Shown here piece after piece: positions 42,794 to 52,662 of a stretch of DNA of 64,000 bases. Source of the stretch: Persephonella sp. Lineage in GTDB: Bacteria; Aquificota; Aquificia; Aquificales; Hydrogenothermaceae. The DNA is taken from assembly GCA_026987075.1 (NCBI GenBank), contig JALSNI010000058.1, forward strand, positions 20,916 through 84,915. Reading direction: 5' to 3'. The position numbers were made by a program, and so were the translations under genes. The notes beneath the pieces are model-generated. The model did not search any database. It saw only the letters and a program-made list of their open reading frames with translations, and had not been told where the DNA came from. Position 1 is the stretch's first letter. The number at the start of each line of letters is the position of its first letter.

Positions 42794-43200
42794 TGGTGGT
42801 GTCTGTGTCTTTTTCTGACACACACCCTTTTTCTCTTTACTTTTATCAGTTTATCTCCTTTAAAATACTGTAATTTCACTATTCTACATTTCCCAGCCCA
42901 TCTGACCGGAACAGCCTTTATCCACACTTTTTCTCTACATTTGTAACACCTGTATATTACAGGTCTATCGTATTCAGAGCACTCTTGTGCTGCCCTGTTA
43001 GAAATCTCAACGATAGTTCCTGTTACTACAGCTCCAACAACACCACCGATAAATGCACCTCTCCACGGATTTTCCTCGTCCAATATAGCTCCAACAGCAG
43101 ACCCTGCTGCTCCTCCAACAACAGCTCCTTCGTATGCCTCTTTTGAACAACCAGCTATAAAAATAAAAAATGCTACTGCAGGAAGTATAAATCTTTTCAT
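42790..43200 (-). CDS. Glycine-zipper lipoprotein with basic/His-rich tail
   Basis: Lipobox FIFIAGC; GAVVGGAAGSAVGAILDEENPWRGAFIGGVVGAVVTG. Confidence 0.8.
   Translation of the reverse strand: MKRFILPAVAFFIFIAGCSKEAYEGAVVGGAAGSAVGAILDEENPWRGAFIGGVVGAVVTGTIVEISNRAAQECSEYDRPVIYRCYKCREKVWIKAVPVRWAGKCRIVKLQYFKGDKLIKVKRKRVCVRKRHRHHH
42798..42826 (+). terminator. Terminator-like hairpin for the plus-strand operon, inside the 3' coding end of the opposing lipoprotein gene
   Basis: GGTGT(CT)GTGTC-TTTTTCT-GACACACACC followed by CTTTTTCTCTTT. Confidence 0.6.
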
Positions 43201-43201
43201 T

Positions 43202-43441
43202 TTATCTTCCCTGAACCTGTCTTATTCTTCTTGCAAGCTCCCTTATCGCTTCCATCTGACTCATTCCTCTGTCCATCAGCTCTCGGACAGTCTGTGCCTT
43301 TGCCAGTGTGTTGACCACTTCTAAAACTTCTCCATCTATTTCACACTCATTTTTGCCATTTTCAATAGTCTGGGTTATGCAGTTTTCAAGCTGTTCTTTT
43401 GTAAACTTTTCAGCAAGCTGTTTTATCTCTCTTGTGTTCAT
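43202..43441 (-). CDS. Small helical protein, tandem paralogue 1
   Basis: Shares REIKQLAEKFT..., TVRELMDRGM..EAIRELARRIR..QG with next gene. Confidence 0.75.
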   Translation of the reverse strand: MNTREIKQLAEKFTKEQLENCITQTIENGKNECEIDGEVLEVVNTLAKAQTVRELMDRGMSQMEAIRELARRIRQVQGR

Positions 43442-43692
43442 TTTTCAGCCCCCTGAATTTTTCTTATTCTTCTTGCAAGCTCCCTTATCGCTTCAATCTC
43501 TGTCATACCTCTGTCCATCAATTCTCTCACTGTTTCTGCCTTTGCAAGGGTGTTAAGAATTTCCATCACATCTCCAGACAGTTCACATCCTTTAAGGGTT
43601 GGTTTGCCTATCTTTAGTGTCTGGTTTATACATTCCTCTATCTGCTCTGGTGTAAATCTTTTGGCAAGCTCTTTTATCTCTTTTATGTTCAT
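43438..43692 (-). CDS. Small helical protein, tandem paralogue 2
   Basis: Homologous along its length to 43202..43441. Confidence 0.75.
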   Translation of the reverse strand: MNIKEIKELAKRFTPEQIEECINQTLKIGKPTLKGCELSGDVMEILNTLAKAETVRELMDRGMTEIEAIRELARRIRKIQGAEK

Positions 43693-44147
43693 AGCTTAAT
43701 CTTTCCTTTATACTTTTTGGATAGCTCCCTTTTTATGTCCCTTTCTTTTATAGCTTCCCTCTTTTCATACTTTGCTTTTCCTTTGGCAAGGGCTATCTCT
43801 AACTTTGCCTTCCCATTTTTAAAATATAATTTCAAAGGAATGATAGTCAAACCCTTTTCCTGAACCTTTCCCATCAGCTTTAAAATTTCCCTTTTGTGGA
43901 GCAAGAGTTTTCTTTTCCTGTAAGGGTCGTGCTGGAGTTTCCCTGCAGGTTTGTAGGGAGCTACATACATGTTGTATATGTAAGCTTCACCGTTGTCTAT
44001 TCTGATAAATGAGTCCCTCAAATTTACAGCACCTTCTCTTATAGACTTTACTTCAGAACCTTCAAGGACAAGACCTGCTTCGTATGTCTCTATTATGTTG
44101 TAGTTGTGGTATGCATTTTTGTTTGTTGCAACGACTTTTATTCCCAT
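43689..44147 (-). CDS. smpB: SsrA-binding protein SmpB
   Basis: NKNAYHNYNIIETYEAGLVLEGSEVKSIREGAVNLRDSF. Confidence 0.98.
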   Translation of the reverse strand: MGIKVVATNKNAYHNYNIIETYEAGLVLEGSEVKSIREGAVNLRDSFIRIDNGEAYIYNMYVAPYKPAGKLQHDPYRKRKLLLHKREILKLMGKVQEKGLTIIPLKLYFKNGKAKLEIALAKGKAKYEKREAIKERDIKRELSKKYKGKIKL

Positions 44148-44213
44148 TTCATCACCATTTCATTTTTTTATTTTAGAATAATTATAAAACTATAAAAGAA
44201 AAAGGAAAAAGCT

Positions 44214-47105
44214 ATGGTAAGGTTAATACTGGTTCTCCTTCTTTTTATAACTACTTTTAATGCTGGCTATACTGCTGTTTTTTACAGACTTGATATCTCT
44301 ATAGACACTAAAAACAGCTCCCTTAGAGGAGGAGCAACGATAACTTCAGACAGACCTGAAGTTGTAAAACTGTCAACAGAAGGATTAGATGTTGTCTCTG
44401 TCTTTTATGGGGAAGAGAAAATTCCTGTTAAAAGCAGTTATAAACTTGAGATAACTCCAGAGAAAAGTCTGACTGTGATATACAACCTTAAACTTTCTGA
44501 CTACCATTCTGAAAATATTATCACAGATGAGGCTGTCAGTCTTTTAGGAAACTGGTATCCATTTGTTGAAAATCTTGCTGTTTACTCCCTTAAAGTTGAA
44601 GTCCCACAGGGCTTTATACTGATTTCTGAAGCTGAAGAAGAAAAAGTGGAGAAAAAGGATGGGAAAACTTACTACAGCTTTAAATTTCCCTATCCTTTAG
44701 AGCATATACATCTTATTGGAACAACAAAATATGTAGTAAAAGAGAGGAATTTTGGAGATGTAAAGATACAGGCATACTTTTTTGAAAGGGATAAAGAATT
44801 AATGGACAGATATCTCCAGAAAACTGAGGAATACATAAAGCTATATTCTGAGAGGATAGGCAGGTTTCCATACAAAAGATTTGCTATTGTTGAAAACTTC
44901 TTTCCCACAGGCTACTCTATGCCCACCTTTACCCTTATAGGTCAGCAGATAATAAGATTTCCCTTTGTTATAAATCAGTCCCTTCCCCACGAGATACTCC
45001 ACCAGTGGTTTGGATGCTCCATATATGTTGACGACATTAAGGGAAACTGGGCTGAAGGGCTGACCACTTACCTTTCTGACTACTACTTCTCTGAAGACAA
45101 AAGGATGTATAGAAAAAACAGTATTCTGAAATACATGGCATTTGCAAAAGATGACTATCCCCTTACACAGTTTAGAGGGAAAACGGACAGAAAATCTGAA
45201 GCTATAGGTTACGGCAAAACGATGATGGTTTTTTACATGTTAGAAGATATTGTGGGAAGAGAAAAATTTAACAATGCTCTGAGATTTTTGTATAAAAATT
45301 TCAGGTTTAAAAGGGTTTCGTGGGAAGACATAAAGTCTGTGTATGAGAATGAGTATAAAAAAGATTTAGACTGGTTTTTCTCCCAGTGGATTAAAAGAAA
45401 AGGTATGCCTGAATTACAGATTAAGATTGAAGACCACACATTAAAGGATGATGGTTTTCACATAAAGCTGAAAGTAAAACAGAGTGAAAACTACAAGGTA
45501 AAACTGCCTGTTTTTGTAGAAACATATCTCGGCACTGAGAAACACGAAGTATGGATAGATAAAAAAGAGGAAGAAATAGAGATTATCTCACAGGATGAGC
45601 CTTTGAGGGTCGTTGTTGACAGGGATTACCAGATATTCAGGAAACTCCAGTGGGAAGAGACAAATCCTGTTATATACTTTACCCTTGCAGACAGGAAAGC
45701 TGTTGTTTTTCTCAGTGACAGGGACATATACTCTCCCATCACTGCATACTACGCAGAAGGAACACAAAAAAATCCTGACCAGTTTTCGTTCAGCGATGTA
45801 TACGGAAAGAATGTTGTTATCTTAGGTTCAGACAATCCAGTTCTCAAAAAGATATTTGGAAAAAAGTTCCAGTCAGAGGATTTTGTTGAGGTATTTAAAA
45901 ATCCATTTGGGGAGAACAAGGTTATAACAGTTTTCAATCTAAGCAGTTACATGCAGGCTAAAATGATTGCAGGAAGGATTAAACATTACGGTAAATACTC
46001 AAAAATAAAGCTTAACGGCTTTAGAATTGTTAAAAAAAGTGTGAAAAACTATCAGAACGGTATGACTCTTAAGGTTAGACAGAAAGCTGAGATAGTTTCT
46101 GACAGTGGGATTAAGGAGTTTAAGAACATAATAGAAGATGCTCTAAAATCAAAGGTCATCTATGTTGGAGAACAGCACACAATGTTTTCAAACCATGCTA
46201 TGCAGCTGAGTATCATAAAAGGAATTTACAGCAGGTATCCAAAGATAGCCGTTGGTATGGAGATGTTCCAGAGGTCAAAGCAGGATGTTATTGACAGGTA
46301 TCTAAGGGGAGAGATAGATGAGAAACAGTTTTTAAAACAGTCTGAGTATTACAGGGCATGGAAGTATAACTACCACCTCTACAGACCTATCATCCAGTTC
46401 TGCAGGGAAAACAACATAAGAATAATAGCCCTCAATGCAGACAGGGAGCTTGTCAGGAAAGTGTCAGAAAAAGGGATACAGAGTCTGTCGGCTGAAGAGA
46501 TGAAAAAACTGCCAGAAGACATGGACTTTTCCAGTGTCAGATATGTTGAGTATCTGAAAGGTATTTTTTCAGAGCACGGAAGCTCTGTAACAAAAAGAAA
46601 GAAGTTTATAAACTTCCTCCAGTCCCAGATAATATGGGATGAAACAATGGCAGAAACAGTGTCCCATTTTTTAACAGAAAATCCCGATTATAAAATCATT
46701 GTTCTTGCAGGTGGAGGACACGTAAGATTCAGATACGGAATACCCTCAAGGGTAGAGAGAAGAACAGGTGAGAGGGGACTGGTTGTTCTGATGGATGACC
46801 AGCTAAAAAAAGGTATTGCTGATTACATTGTTTACACTGCGCATCTGACAGGTGTTAAGGAGAGAAAGATAGGGGTTTACATAGAAGAAACAGGCAAGGG
46901 ACTAAAAGTTATTAAGGTAAAGAAAAACTCTCCAGCTGAAAAAGCAGGAATAAAAAAAGGAGACATTATTGTCCAGTTTAACGGCAGAGAGATAAAAGAC
47001 CTTGTTGACCTGAAAGTAGAGCTCTTTTTCTCACAGCAGGAGAACAGCATAACTGTTTTGAGAAACGGTAAAAAGGTAAAAATGAAGCTCACTTTTGAAG
47101 ATTAG
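44214..47105 (+). CDS. Secreted multidomain protein: M1-like aminopeptidase, ChaN-like (DUF399) domain, PDZ domain
   Basis: Signal peptide; HEILHQWFG-N-NWAEGL; VIYVGEQHTMFSNHAMQLSIIKGI...GMEMFQ; SPAEKAGIKKGDIIVQFNG. Confidence 0.85.
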   Translation: MVRLILVLLLFITTFNAGYTAVFYRLDISIDTKNSSLRGGATITSDRPEVVKLSTEGLDVVSVFYGEEKIPVKSSYKLEITPEKSLTVIYNLKLSDYHSENIITDEAVSLLGNWYPFVENLAVYSLKVEVPQGFILISEAEEEKVEKKDGKTYYSFKFPYPLEHIHLIGTTKYVVKERNFGDVKIQAYFFERDKELMDRYLQKTEEYIKLYSERIGRFPYKRFAIVENFFPTGYSMPTFTLIGQQIIRFPFVINQSLPHEILHQWFGCSIYVDDIKGNWAEGLTTYLSDYYFSEDKRMYRKNSILKYMAFAKDDYPLTQFRGKTDRKSEAIGYGKTMMVFYMLEDIVGREKFNNALRFLYKNFRFKRVSWEDIKSVYENEYKKDLDWFFSQWIKRKGMPELQIKIEDHTLKDDGFHIKLKVKQSENYKVKLPVFVETYLGTEKHEVWIDKKEEEIEIISQDEPLRVVVDRDYQIFRKLQWEETNPVIYFTLADRKAVVFLSDRDIYSPITAYYAEGTQKNPDQFSFSDVYGKNVVILGSDNPVLKKIFGKKFQSEDFVEVFKNPFGENKVITVFNLSSYMQAKMIAGRIKHYGKYSKIKLNGFRIVKKSVKNYQNGMTLKVRQKAEIVSDSGIKEFKNIIEDALKSKVIYVGEQHTMFSNHAMQLSIIKGIYSRYPKIAVGMEMFQRSKQDVIDRYLRGEIDEKQFLKQSEYYRAWKYNYHLYRPIIQFCRENNIRIIALNADRELVRKVSEKGIQSLSAEEMKKLPEDMDFSSVRYVEYLKGIFSEHGSSVTKRKKFINFLQSQIIWDETMAETVSHFLTENPDYKIIVLAGGGHVRFRYGIPSRVERRTGERGLVVLMDDQLKKGIADYIVYTAHLTGVKERKIGVYIEETGKGLKVIKVKKNSPAEKAGIKKGDIIVQFNGREIKDLVDLKVELFFSQQENSITVLRNGKKVKMKLTFED

Positions 47106-47142
47106 ATGGAAATATTTTTAACTGGTAGTATATTCTATTGGT

Positions 47143-49590
47143 ATGGAAATACTGAAATACTACAAAAACAGAATTGTTTATTCAAAAATACTACCCCCTG
47201 AAAAGGCTCATTACAGCAGTTATCCGTTTAAAAACAGCAGGATAAACAGATTTCTGAGAGAAAAAGGGATAAAACTGTATACCCATCAGGTTGAAGGGCT
47301 AAAGAATGCTCTTTCTGGAAAAAATACTGTCCTGACCACACCTACAGCTTCAGGAAAGTCTTTTGTTTACCTGTTTTCTCTTCTTGAAAAGCTGACAGAA
47401 AATCCCCACTCAAAAGCCCTTGTAATTTTTCCATTAAAAGCCCTTGCAAGAGACCAGTATGGAAAAATATCAGAGATTATAATGGAAACAGGTATTGATG
47501 CATCTGTTGAGGTTTACGATGGTGACACAGACAGGGAAAAAAGGCATAACATAAAAAGAAATCCACCAAACTTCCTGATAACCACACCTGACATGCTTAA
47601 TGCAGGAATACTACCCTATCATTCAGGCTGGTCTTCATTTTTTGAGGATTTGGAGTTTATCGTTTTAGACGAAATTCATGCATACAGGGGAATACTTGGT
47701 TCCCACATATCAAACATAATAAGAAGGCTGAAAAGGATAGTCTCCTTTTACAGGACAAAAAAGCCTGTTTTTATAATGAACTCAGCCACAATACACAACC
47801 CTTCAGCCTTTGCATCAAAACTGATAGGCGAAGAAGTGGTGGAAGTGTCAAAATCAGGAGCTCCTGCTCCTGAGAGGGAGATACAGATATTCAGGGGTTT
47901 AAAGTCTTCAGAAGTGGCAGAGCTTATTGCAAACAGTGTTATCAGTAATGTATCAACGATAGTGTTTGTTGATAGTAGAAAAGAAGCGGAACTTCTCTCT
48001 CTAAGAGTTAAAGACACCCTGATAAAAAAAGGAAGAGAAGACCTTGTGGAAAAGGTCAGTCCCTACCGTTCAGGTTATACCCCAGAAGAAAGAAGAGAGA
48101 TAGAATTTAAGATTATGACCAGAAATGTCTTGGCTGTTATATCAACCAGTGCCCTTGAGATGGGAATAGACATTGGAGAGATAGAGAGCTGTATACTGGT
48201 TGGATATCCAGGAACACTTGCACAGCTGTGGCAGAGATTTGGAAGGGCAGGAAGGAGAGATAAGAGGGCATATAACATACTGATTCCAAAGAGAAATGCC
48301 CTTGACCAGTATTTTGTAAAAAATCCTGAAGAGATATTTCACAGGCAGATGGAAGAGCCTATAATAAACCCAGAAAACAGATACATACTGAAAAAACATA
48401 TCCCTGTTATGGCTTTTGAACTGCCGATAAAAGTCAGTGAAATGACAGAAACAGAAAAAGAGGTTGCAAGGGAGCTTTACAAGGAAAAAAAACTGAGGTT
48501 TGCAAACAACAAGCTGTATGCATCAAAGCAGGAACCATTTAGCATAAGGTCAGCAGGAGACAGCTACACTATTGTTGAGAGTATAACAGGAAGAATTGTA
48601 GGAAGCATATCAGAGGACATTATGATTTATGAAACATATCCGGGAGCTGTTTACCTTCACAATGGAGAAAAATATGTGGTTGAAAATGTATCACAGGAGG
48701 ATAAAACTGTTTACGTTGTAAAATCTGAAGTTTCCTACATAACAGAGCCTCTAAAGGAGTCATTCATAGAAATTGTGAATGTTGAAAGCTCAAAAACAGC
48801 TGGAAAGATACAGATTTTCAAAGGAAAGGTCAACGTCAGGACAACTGTTGTTGGCTATTCAATGAGGGATTTGGAAAACGATGAAAAGCTGAAAGATGAA
48901 GTATTCACTGAAGACAGATATTTGACGAGGGAGTTTGAAACAGTGGCTTTCTGGTGGACTGTCCCTTCAGAATGGGAAGAAGAGATTATTCAAAAAAATA
49001 CGAGACATAATGCCAGACTTCTCTCCCATTTCATTAAAGAAAAGGGCAGATTGTATACAGGAGATTTTGTTTATGGAGATGTTGTTTCAGAAAAGCTCCT
49101 TAATTTAAGGAAGGATGGAAACATAGACCATTTACTGTATGTTGTTAAAGCAACCCAGTCTTTAAGCACAAAGTTAAGCGATAAAGAAAGGGAATTTTTT
49201 AAAGAATACATAAGAAGAATAAAAGATAGGAAAAACAGTTTCTTAGGTGCTCTTCACGGTGTTGAGCATACTCTTATCGGGATATACCCACTGTATGCTA
49301 TGAATGACAGATGGGATATAGGAGGACTTTCTACGCCGTTTTTCCCTGAAACAGGAAAGCCAACAGTATTTATATACGACGGATACGAAGGTGGAGTAGG
49401 ATACTCTGAAGTGGGATTTAACAGATTAAAGGATATGATAAAAAGTGTTTACAGAACTGTTTCAAGATGCAGATGTGTCAGTGGATGTCCCTCCTGTATT
49501 TACTCACCAAAATGTGGAAACTCTAACGATTATTTAGATAAAACAGCAACAATAATACTGTCTCACATGATGTTAAAGGAGCTGTCCTAA
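47143..49590 (+). CDS. DEAD/DEAH-box helicase with DUF1998 Cys-rich C-terminus (MrfA/YprA-like)
   Basis: TPTASGKS; LDEIHAY; GRAGRR; RCRCVSGCPSCIYSPKCG. Confidence 0.9.
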   Translation: MEILKYYKNRIVYSKILPPEKAHYSSYPFKNSRINRFLREKGIKLYTHQVEGLKNALSGKNTVLTTPTASGKSFVYLFSLLEKLTENPHSKALVIFPLKALARDQYGKISEIIMETGIDASVEVYDGDTDREKRHNIKRNPPNFLITTPDMLNAGILPYHSGWSSFFEDLEFIVLDEIHAYRGILGSHISNIIRRLKRIVSFYRTKKPVFIMNSATIHNPSAFASKLIGEEVVEVSKSGAPAPEREIQIFRGLKSSEVAELIANSVISNVSTIVFVDSRKEAELLSLRVKDTLIKKGREDLVEKVSPYRSGYTPEERREIEFKIMTRNVLAVISTSALEMGIDIGEIESCILVGYPGTLAQLWQRFGRAGRRDKRAYNILIPKRNALDQYFVKNPEEIFHRQMEEPIINPENRYILKKHIPVMAFELPIKVSEMTETEKEVARELYKEKKLRFANNKLYASKQEPFSIRSAGDSYTIVESITGRIVGSISEDIMIYETYPGAVYLHNGEKYVVENVSQEDKTVYVVKSEVSYITEPLKESFIEIVNVESSKTAGKIQIFKGKVNVRTTVVGYSMRDLENDEKLKDEVFTEDRYLTREFETVAFWWTVPSEWEEEIIQKNTRHNARLLSHFIKEKGRLYTGDFVYGDVVSEKLLNLRKDGNIDHLLYVVKATQSLSTKLSDKEREFFKEYIRRIKDRKNSFLGALHGVEHTLIGIYPLYAMNDRWDIGGLSTPFFPETGKPTVFIYDGYEGGVGYSEVGFNRLKDMIKSVYRTVSRCRCVSGCPSCIYSPKCGNSNDYLDKTATIILSHMMLKELS

Positions 49591-50510
49591 ATCTTCAGGA
49601 GATTCTTTTCCTCTTTTTTCTTCTTTACAGCTTCATCAATAGCCCTGAGAACATCCATCTTTCTTTTAGAGGAGCACCAGTCTGGGGCAATAAGCTCGTC
49701 TTCCTTTGCTTCTCCTGTTAATCTATGAACGATAATGTCTTCTGGAAGGTATTCAAGGAGGTCTGCAACAATCCTCGCATACTCCTCTAATTCTAAAACG
49801 CCAAACTCTCCATCTGCATACTGTTTTGCCATAACTGTATGTTTAACAACGTGAAGGGGGTGTATCTTTATTCCATCTATAGGCAGTGCAGCAATCAGTT
49901 TTGCCGTTTCAATGTAGTCTTCATACTCATCTCCCGGAAGCCCAACAATCATATGAGCACACACCTTTATACCCGGTCTTTTTTTTGTTCTTAAAACAGC
50001 ATCAACAAATTCAGAAACACCGTGACCTCTATTTATATCCCTTAATGTCTTAATGTTTGCTGTCTGAAGACCGTATTCTAACCAGATTTCAGGTTTTTGT
50101 GTTGTGTATGTTGCTATAAGGTCTAAAACAGGTTCAGGAACAACATCTGGTCTTGTTCCTATAGACATTCCTATAATCTCAGGATACTCCATTGCCTTGT
50201 CATATATCTCCTGTAGTTTCTCAACAGGTGCATAGGTGTTTGAAAATGCCTGAAAGTAAGCGATGTAACCTTTTATGTTTTTGAATCTTTTCTGGTAAAA
50301 ATTCATAGACTTTTCAATCTGCTCTTCCACAGACTGTTTTGTCATTGCATAGGGGCTGAAAGAAGTATTGTTACAGAATGTGCATCCACCAAAAGCAACG
50401 TAACCGTCTCTGTTGGGACAAGTAAAACCAGCATCTATAGATATTTTCTGGATACGACCACCGTATTTCTCTTTAAGATACTGGTTAAACTTTATCATAT
50501 TAAACTCCAC
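49587..50510 (-). CDS. Radical SAM protein, YhcC/TIGR01212 family
   Basis: ISIDAGFTCPNRDGYVAFGGCTFCNN; GTRPDVVPEPVLD. Confidence 0.92.
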   Translation of the reverse strand: MEFNMIKFNQYLKEKYGGRIQKISIDAGFTCPNRDGYVAFGGCTFCNNTSFSPYAMTKQSVEEQIEKSMNFYQKRFKNIKGYIAYFQAFSNTYAPVEKLQEIYDKAMEYPEIIGMSIGTRPDVVPEPVLDLIATYTTQKPEIWLEYGLQTANIKTLRDINRGHGVSEFVDAVLRTKKRPGIKVCAHMIVGLPGDEYEDYIETAKLIAALPIDGIKIHPLHVVKHTVMAKQYADGEFGVLELEEYARIVADLLEYLPEDIIVHRLTGEAKEDELIAPDWCSSKRKMDVLRAIDEAVKKKKEEKNLLKI

Positions 50511-50552
50511 AAGACTGTATATTAGAAATATTCTACAACAGTTTAGTTTAAT

Positions 50553-52661
50553 TTATTTACTCTTTTTTTTAATGCAACATTTTTCTGAAGGTTTTCCAAG
50601 GTAGTAACCCTGTGAGTAGTCTATGCCAAGACTTTTTACCATGGCATAAACGTCTTCATTGTGAACATATTCTGCAACGGTTCTTATCCCAAGTTTTCTT
50701 GAAAAATCAACAATAGTTGATACTATTATCTGAACGTATATGTCGTAAGGAAGCTGTTTTATTAAAGAGCCGTCTATCTTTATAAAGTCAGGTTCAAGGT
50801 TTACAATGTGTGAGTAGTTAGAATAACCACTGCCAAAGTCGTCAATGGCTATCTTTGCCCCCAGACTCTTTACATTTTTCACAAACATATAAATCTCGTC
50901 ATAATTTTTTATACTTTCACTTTCTAATATCTCAAATGTTACCCTTTTAGCCACTTCTGGCTCTTTCTCTAAGACTTTGTATATATACTGCACTATCTCT
51001 TTATCTGTCATGTCTTCGCTGGAAAGGTTTATGGAAAATGAAACGTCAGTATTTCTAAACTTATTAAATGCTTTCCTTATGACTGTTTTTGTTATTATGC
51101 TGTAATACTTTGATTCCCTCGCTATAGGGAGAAAAAACATAGGAGTTATGATGTTACCACTTTGGTCTGAAATCCTCACTAAACATTCGTATTTTGCCAC
51201 TGCCCCTGTTTTGTTATCAAAGATTGGCTGATAATACAGATGAATCCTGTTGTTGTTGACAGCATACTTTATTATGCTGAGTATCCTGAGGTTGTCCTCT
51301 ATAGCTTTTGCTAAATTCAGCTCTGGTGAGTAAACCATGTATTTTTCTCTTCTTTTTTTCACGTATTTTAAAACCATGTCTGCCTTTTCAAGTAGGGGTC
51401 TCTCGTAAGAAACTCCAACAGATACATTTATAGATAATTCAATGTCAATTTCCCTGTCTCCATCTTTACTTTTTATAATAAATGTGTGGCCTTCAACAGC
51501 TCTTATAAGCTTCTCTGTAAGCCTGACCGTCTTTTTTCTCAGATTTTCGTAAAGAATTCCAAAGTCATCTGCTCCTAATCTAAAAATCTCTGCTTCTACT
51601 CTTTCCCTCTCAAAAAAACTTTTTATAAATTTTCCCAGATGCACGAGAAGTTGGTCTCCAAACGCTGAACCATAAAGGTCGTTTATATGTTTAAAGTTAT
51701 CAATGTTTACAAGAATAAATGTGGGATTTTTGTAATGGGTTTCTTTTAAAAAGAACGCTTTCCTGTTGGGTAGACCTGTAAGCTCATCAGTTATCATCTT
51801 TATCTCAAGATTTCTTCTAAGTTGTCTGAGGATTTTGTTGTTCTTCTCTAACTTTACAAGAAGAAACGCAAGATATCCTAATACCAGTAGAAAAAGACCT
51901 GTTGCACCTAATGAAAAGAGTGTAATAATTCTTGACTCTTTACCTGTTTCCTTAATAAATGAATTTTTTATCTGGTTCATAAGTTTTATGTCTGTTTCAT
52001 CTTCAAGCAGATACTGGAGGGTTTTGTAATACACAGGGAATGTTTTTACAAATACATTTAAATGGGAAAGAAGAATGTTGTGAAACTCCTGAAGTTTAGG
52101 ATTGTCAAATCTGTATTTTTGCAGAAGGTTTATGTCGTGCTCAAGCTCTGTCATAAAAGATTCGTCAAGGGCATTTTTTATGATAAATAGTGATGAAATG
52201 ACTCTATTCAGTGTAAGGAAGTAATCAATGTCAGGATTTTTTGCAATCTCTATGTATCTAAGTGTAAGAGATGGTATGTAAATCTGTGAGTTTTTAATCA
52301 GTGAGTTGACTGTCTCAAACCTGTGTATCTGTTTTATTTTTTTGTCTAATTCTTTTTCATATTTTAGAAGAAACCTGTAAGAGTTTTCGTGAAAACTACT
52401 TTTTAAATGAGATTTTTTCAGCTTTTTGATATTTTCCTTTATTTGTTTTGTAATTCTTTCCAGATGGTCATAATTGTAATACAGATAAAAGCTACTTTTT
52501 AAAATTTCTCCTTCTAACTTGTATTCCTGTTTTTCTATATCTTTTATGATACTTAGTGTGTGGGCAGATTCTTCAATAAACTTTCTCGTAAACTGGTTGT
52601 ATATAATAAAGCCTACAGTTACCAAAATAGCAAGTAAAATAATTATGTTAAGTTTTTTCAA
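50553..52661 (-). CDS. Membrane GGDEF-EAL protein with degenerate GGDEF (GADDF) and variant ECL motif
   Basis: Two TM; DELTGLPNRKAFF; RLGADDFGILYE; YECLVRI; IDDFGSGYSNYSHI. Confidence 0.9.
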   Translation of the reverse strand: MKKLNIIILLAILVTVGFIIYNQFTRKFIEESAHTLSIIKDIEKQEYKLEGEILKSSFYLYYNYDHLERITKQIKENIKKLKKSHLKSSFHENSYRFLLKYEKELDKKIKQIHRFETVNSLIKNSQIYIPSLTLRYIEIAKNPDIDYFLTLNRVISSLFIIKNALDESFMTELEHDINLLQKYRFDNPKLQEFHNILLSHLNVFVKTFPVYYKTLQYLLEDETDIKLMNQIKNSFIKETGKESRIITLFSLGATGLFLLVLGYLAFLLVKLEKNNKILRQLRRNLEIKMITDELTGLPNRKAFFLKETHYKNPTFILVNIDNFKHINDLYGSAFGDQLLVHLGKFIKSFFERERVEAEIFRLGADDFGILYENLRKKTVRLTEKLIRAVEGHTFIIKSKDGDREIDIELSINVSVGVSYERPLLEKADMVLKYVKKRREKYMVYSPELNLAKAIEDNLRILSIIKYAVNNNRIHLYYQPIFDNKTGAVAKYECLVRISDQSGNIITPMFFLPIARESKYYSIITKTVIRKAFNKFRNTDVSFSINLSSEDMTDKEIVQYIYKVLEKEPEVAKRVTFEILESESIKNYDEIYMFVKNVKSLGAKIAIDDFGSGYSNYSHIVNLEPDFIKIDGSLIKQLPYDIYVQIIVSTIVDFSRKLGIRTVAEYVHNEDVYAMVKSLGIDYSQGYYLGKPSEKCCIKKKSK

Positions 52662-52662
52662 C

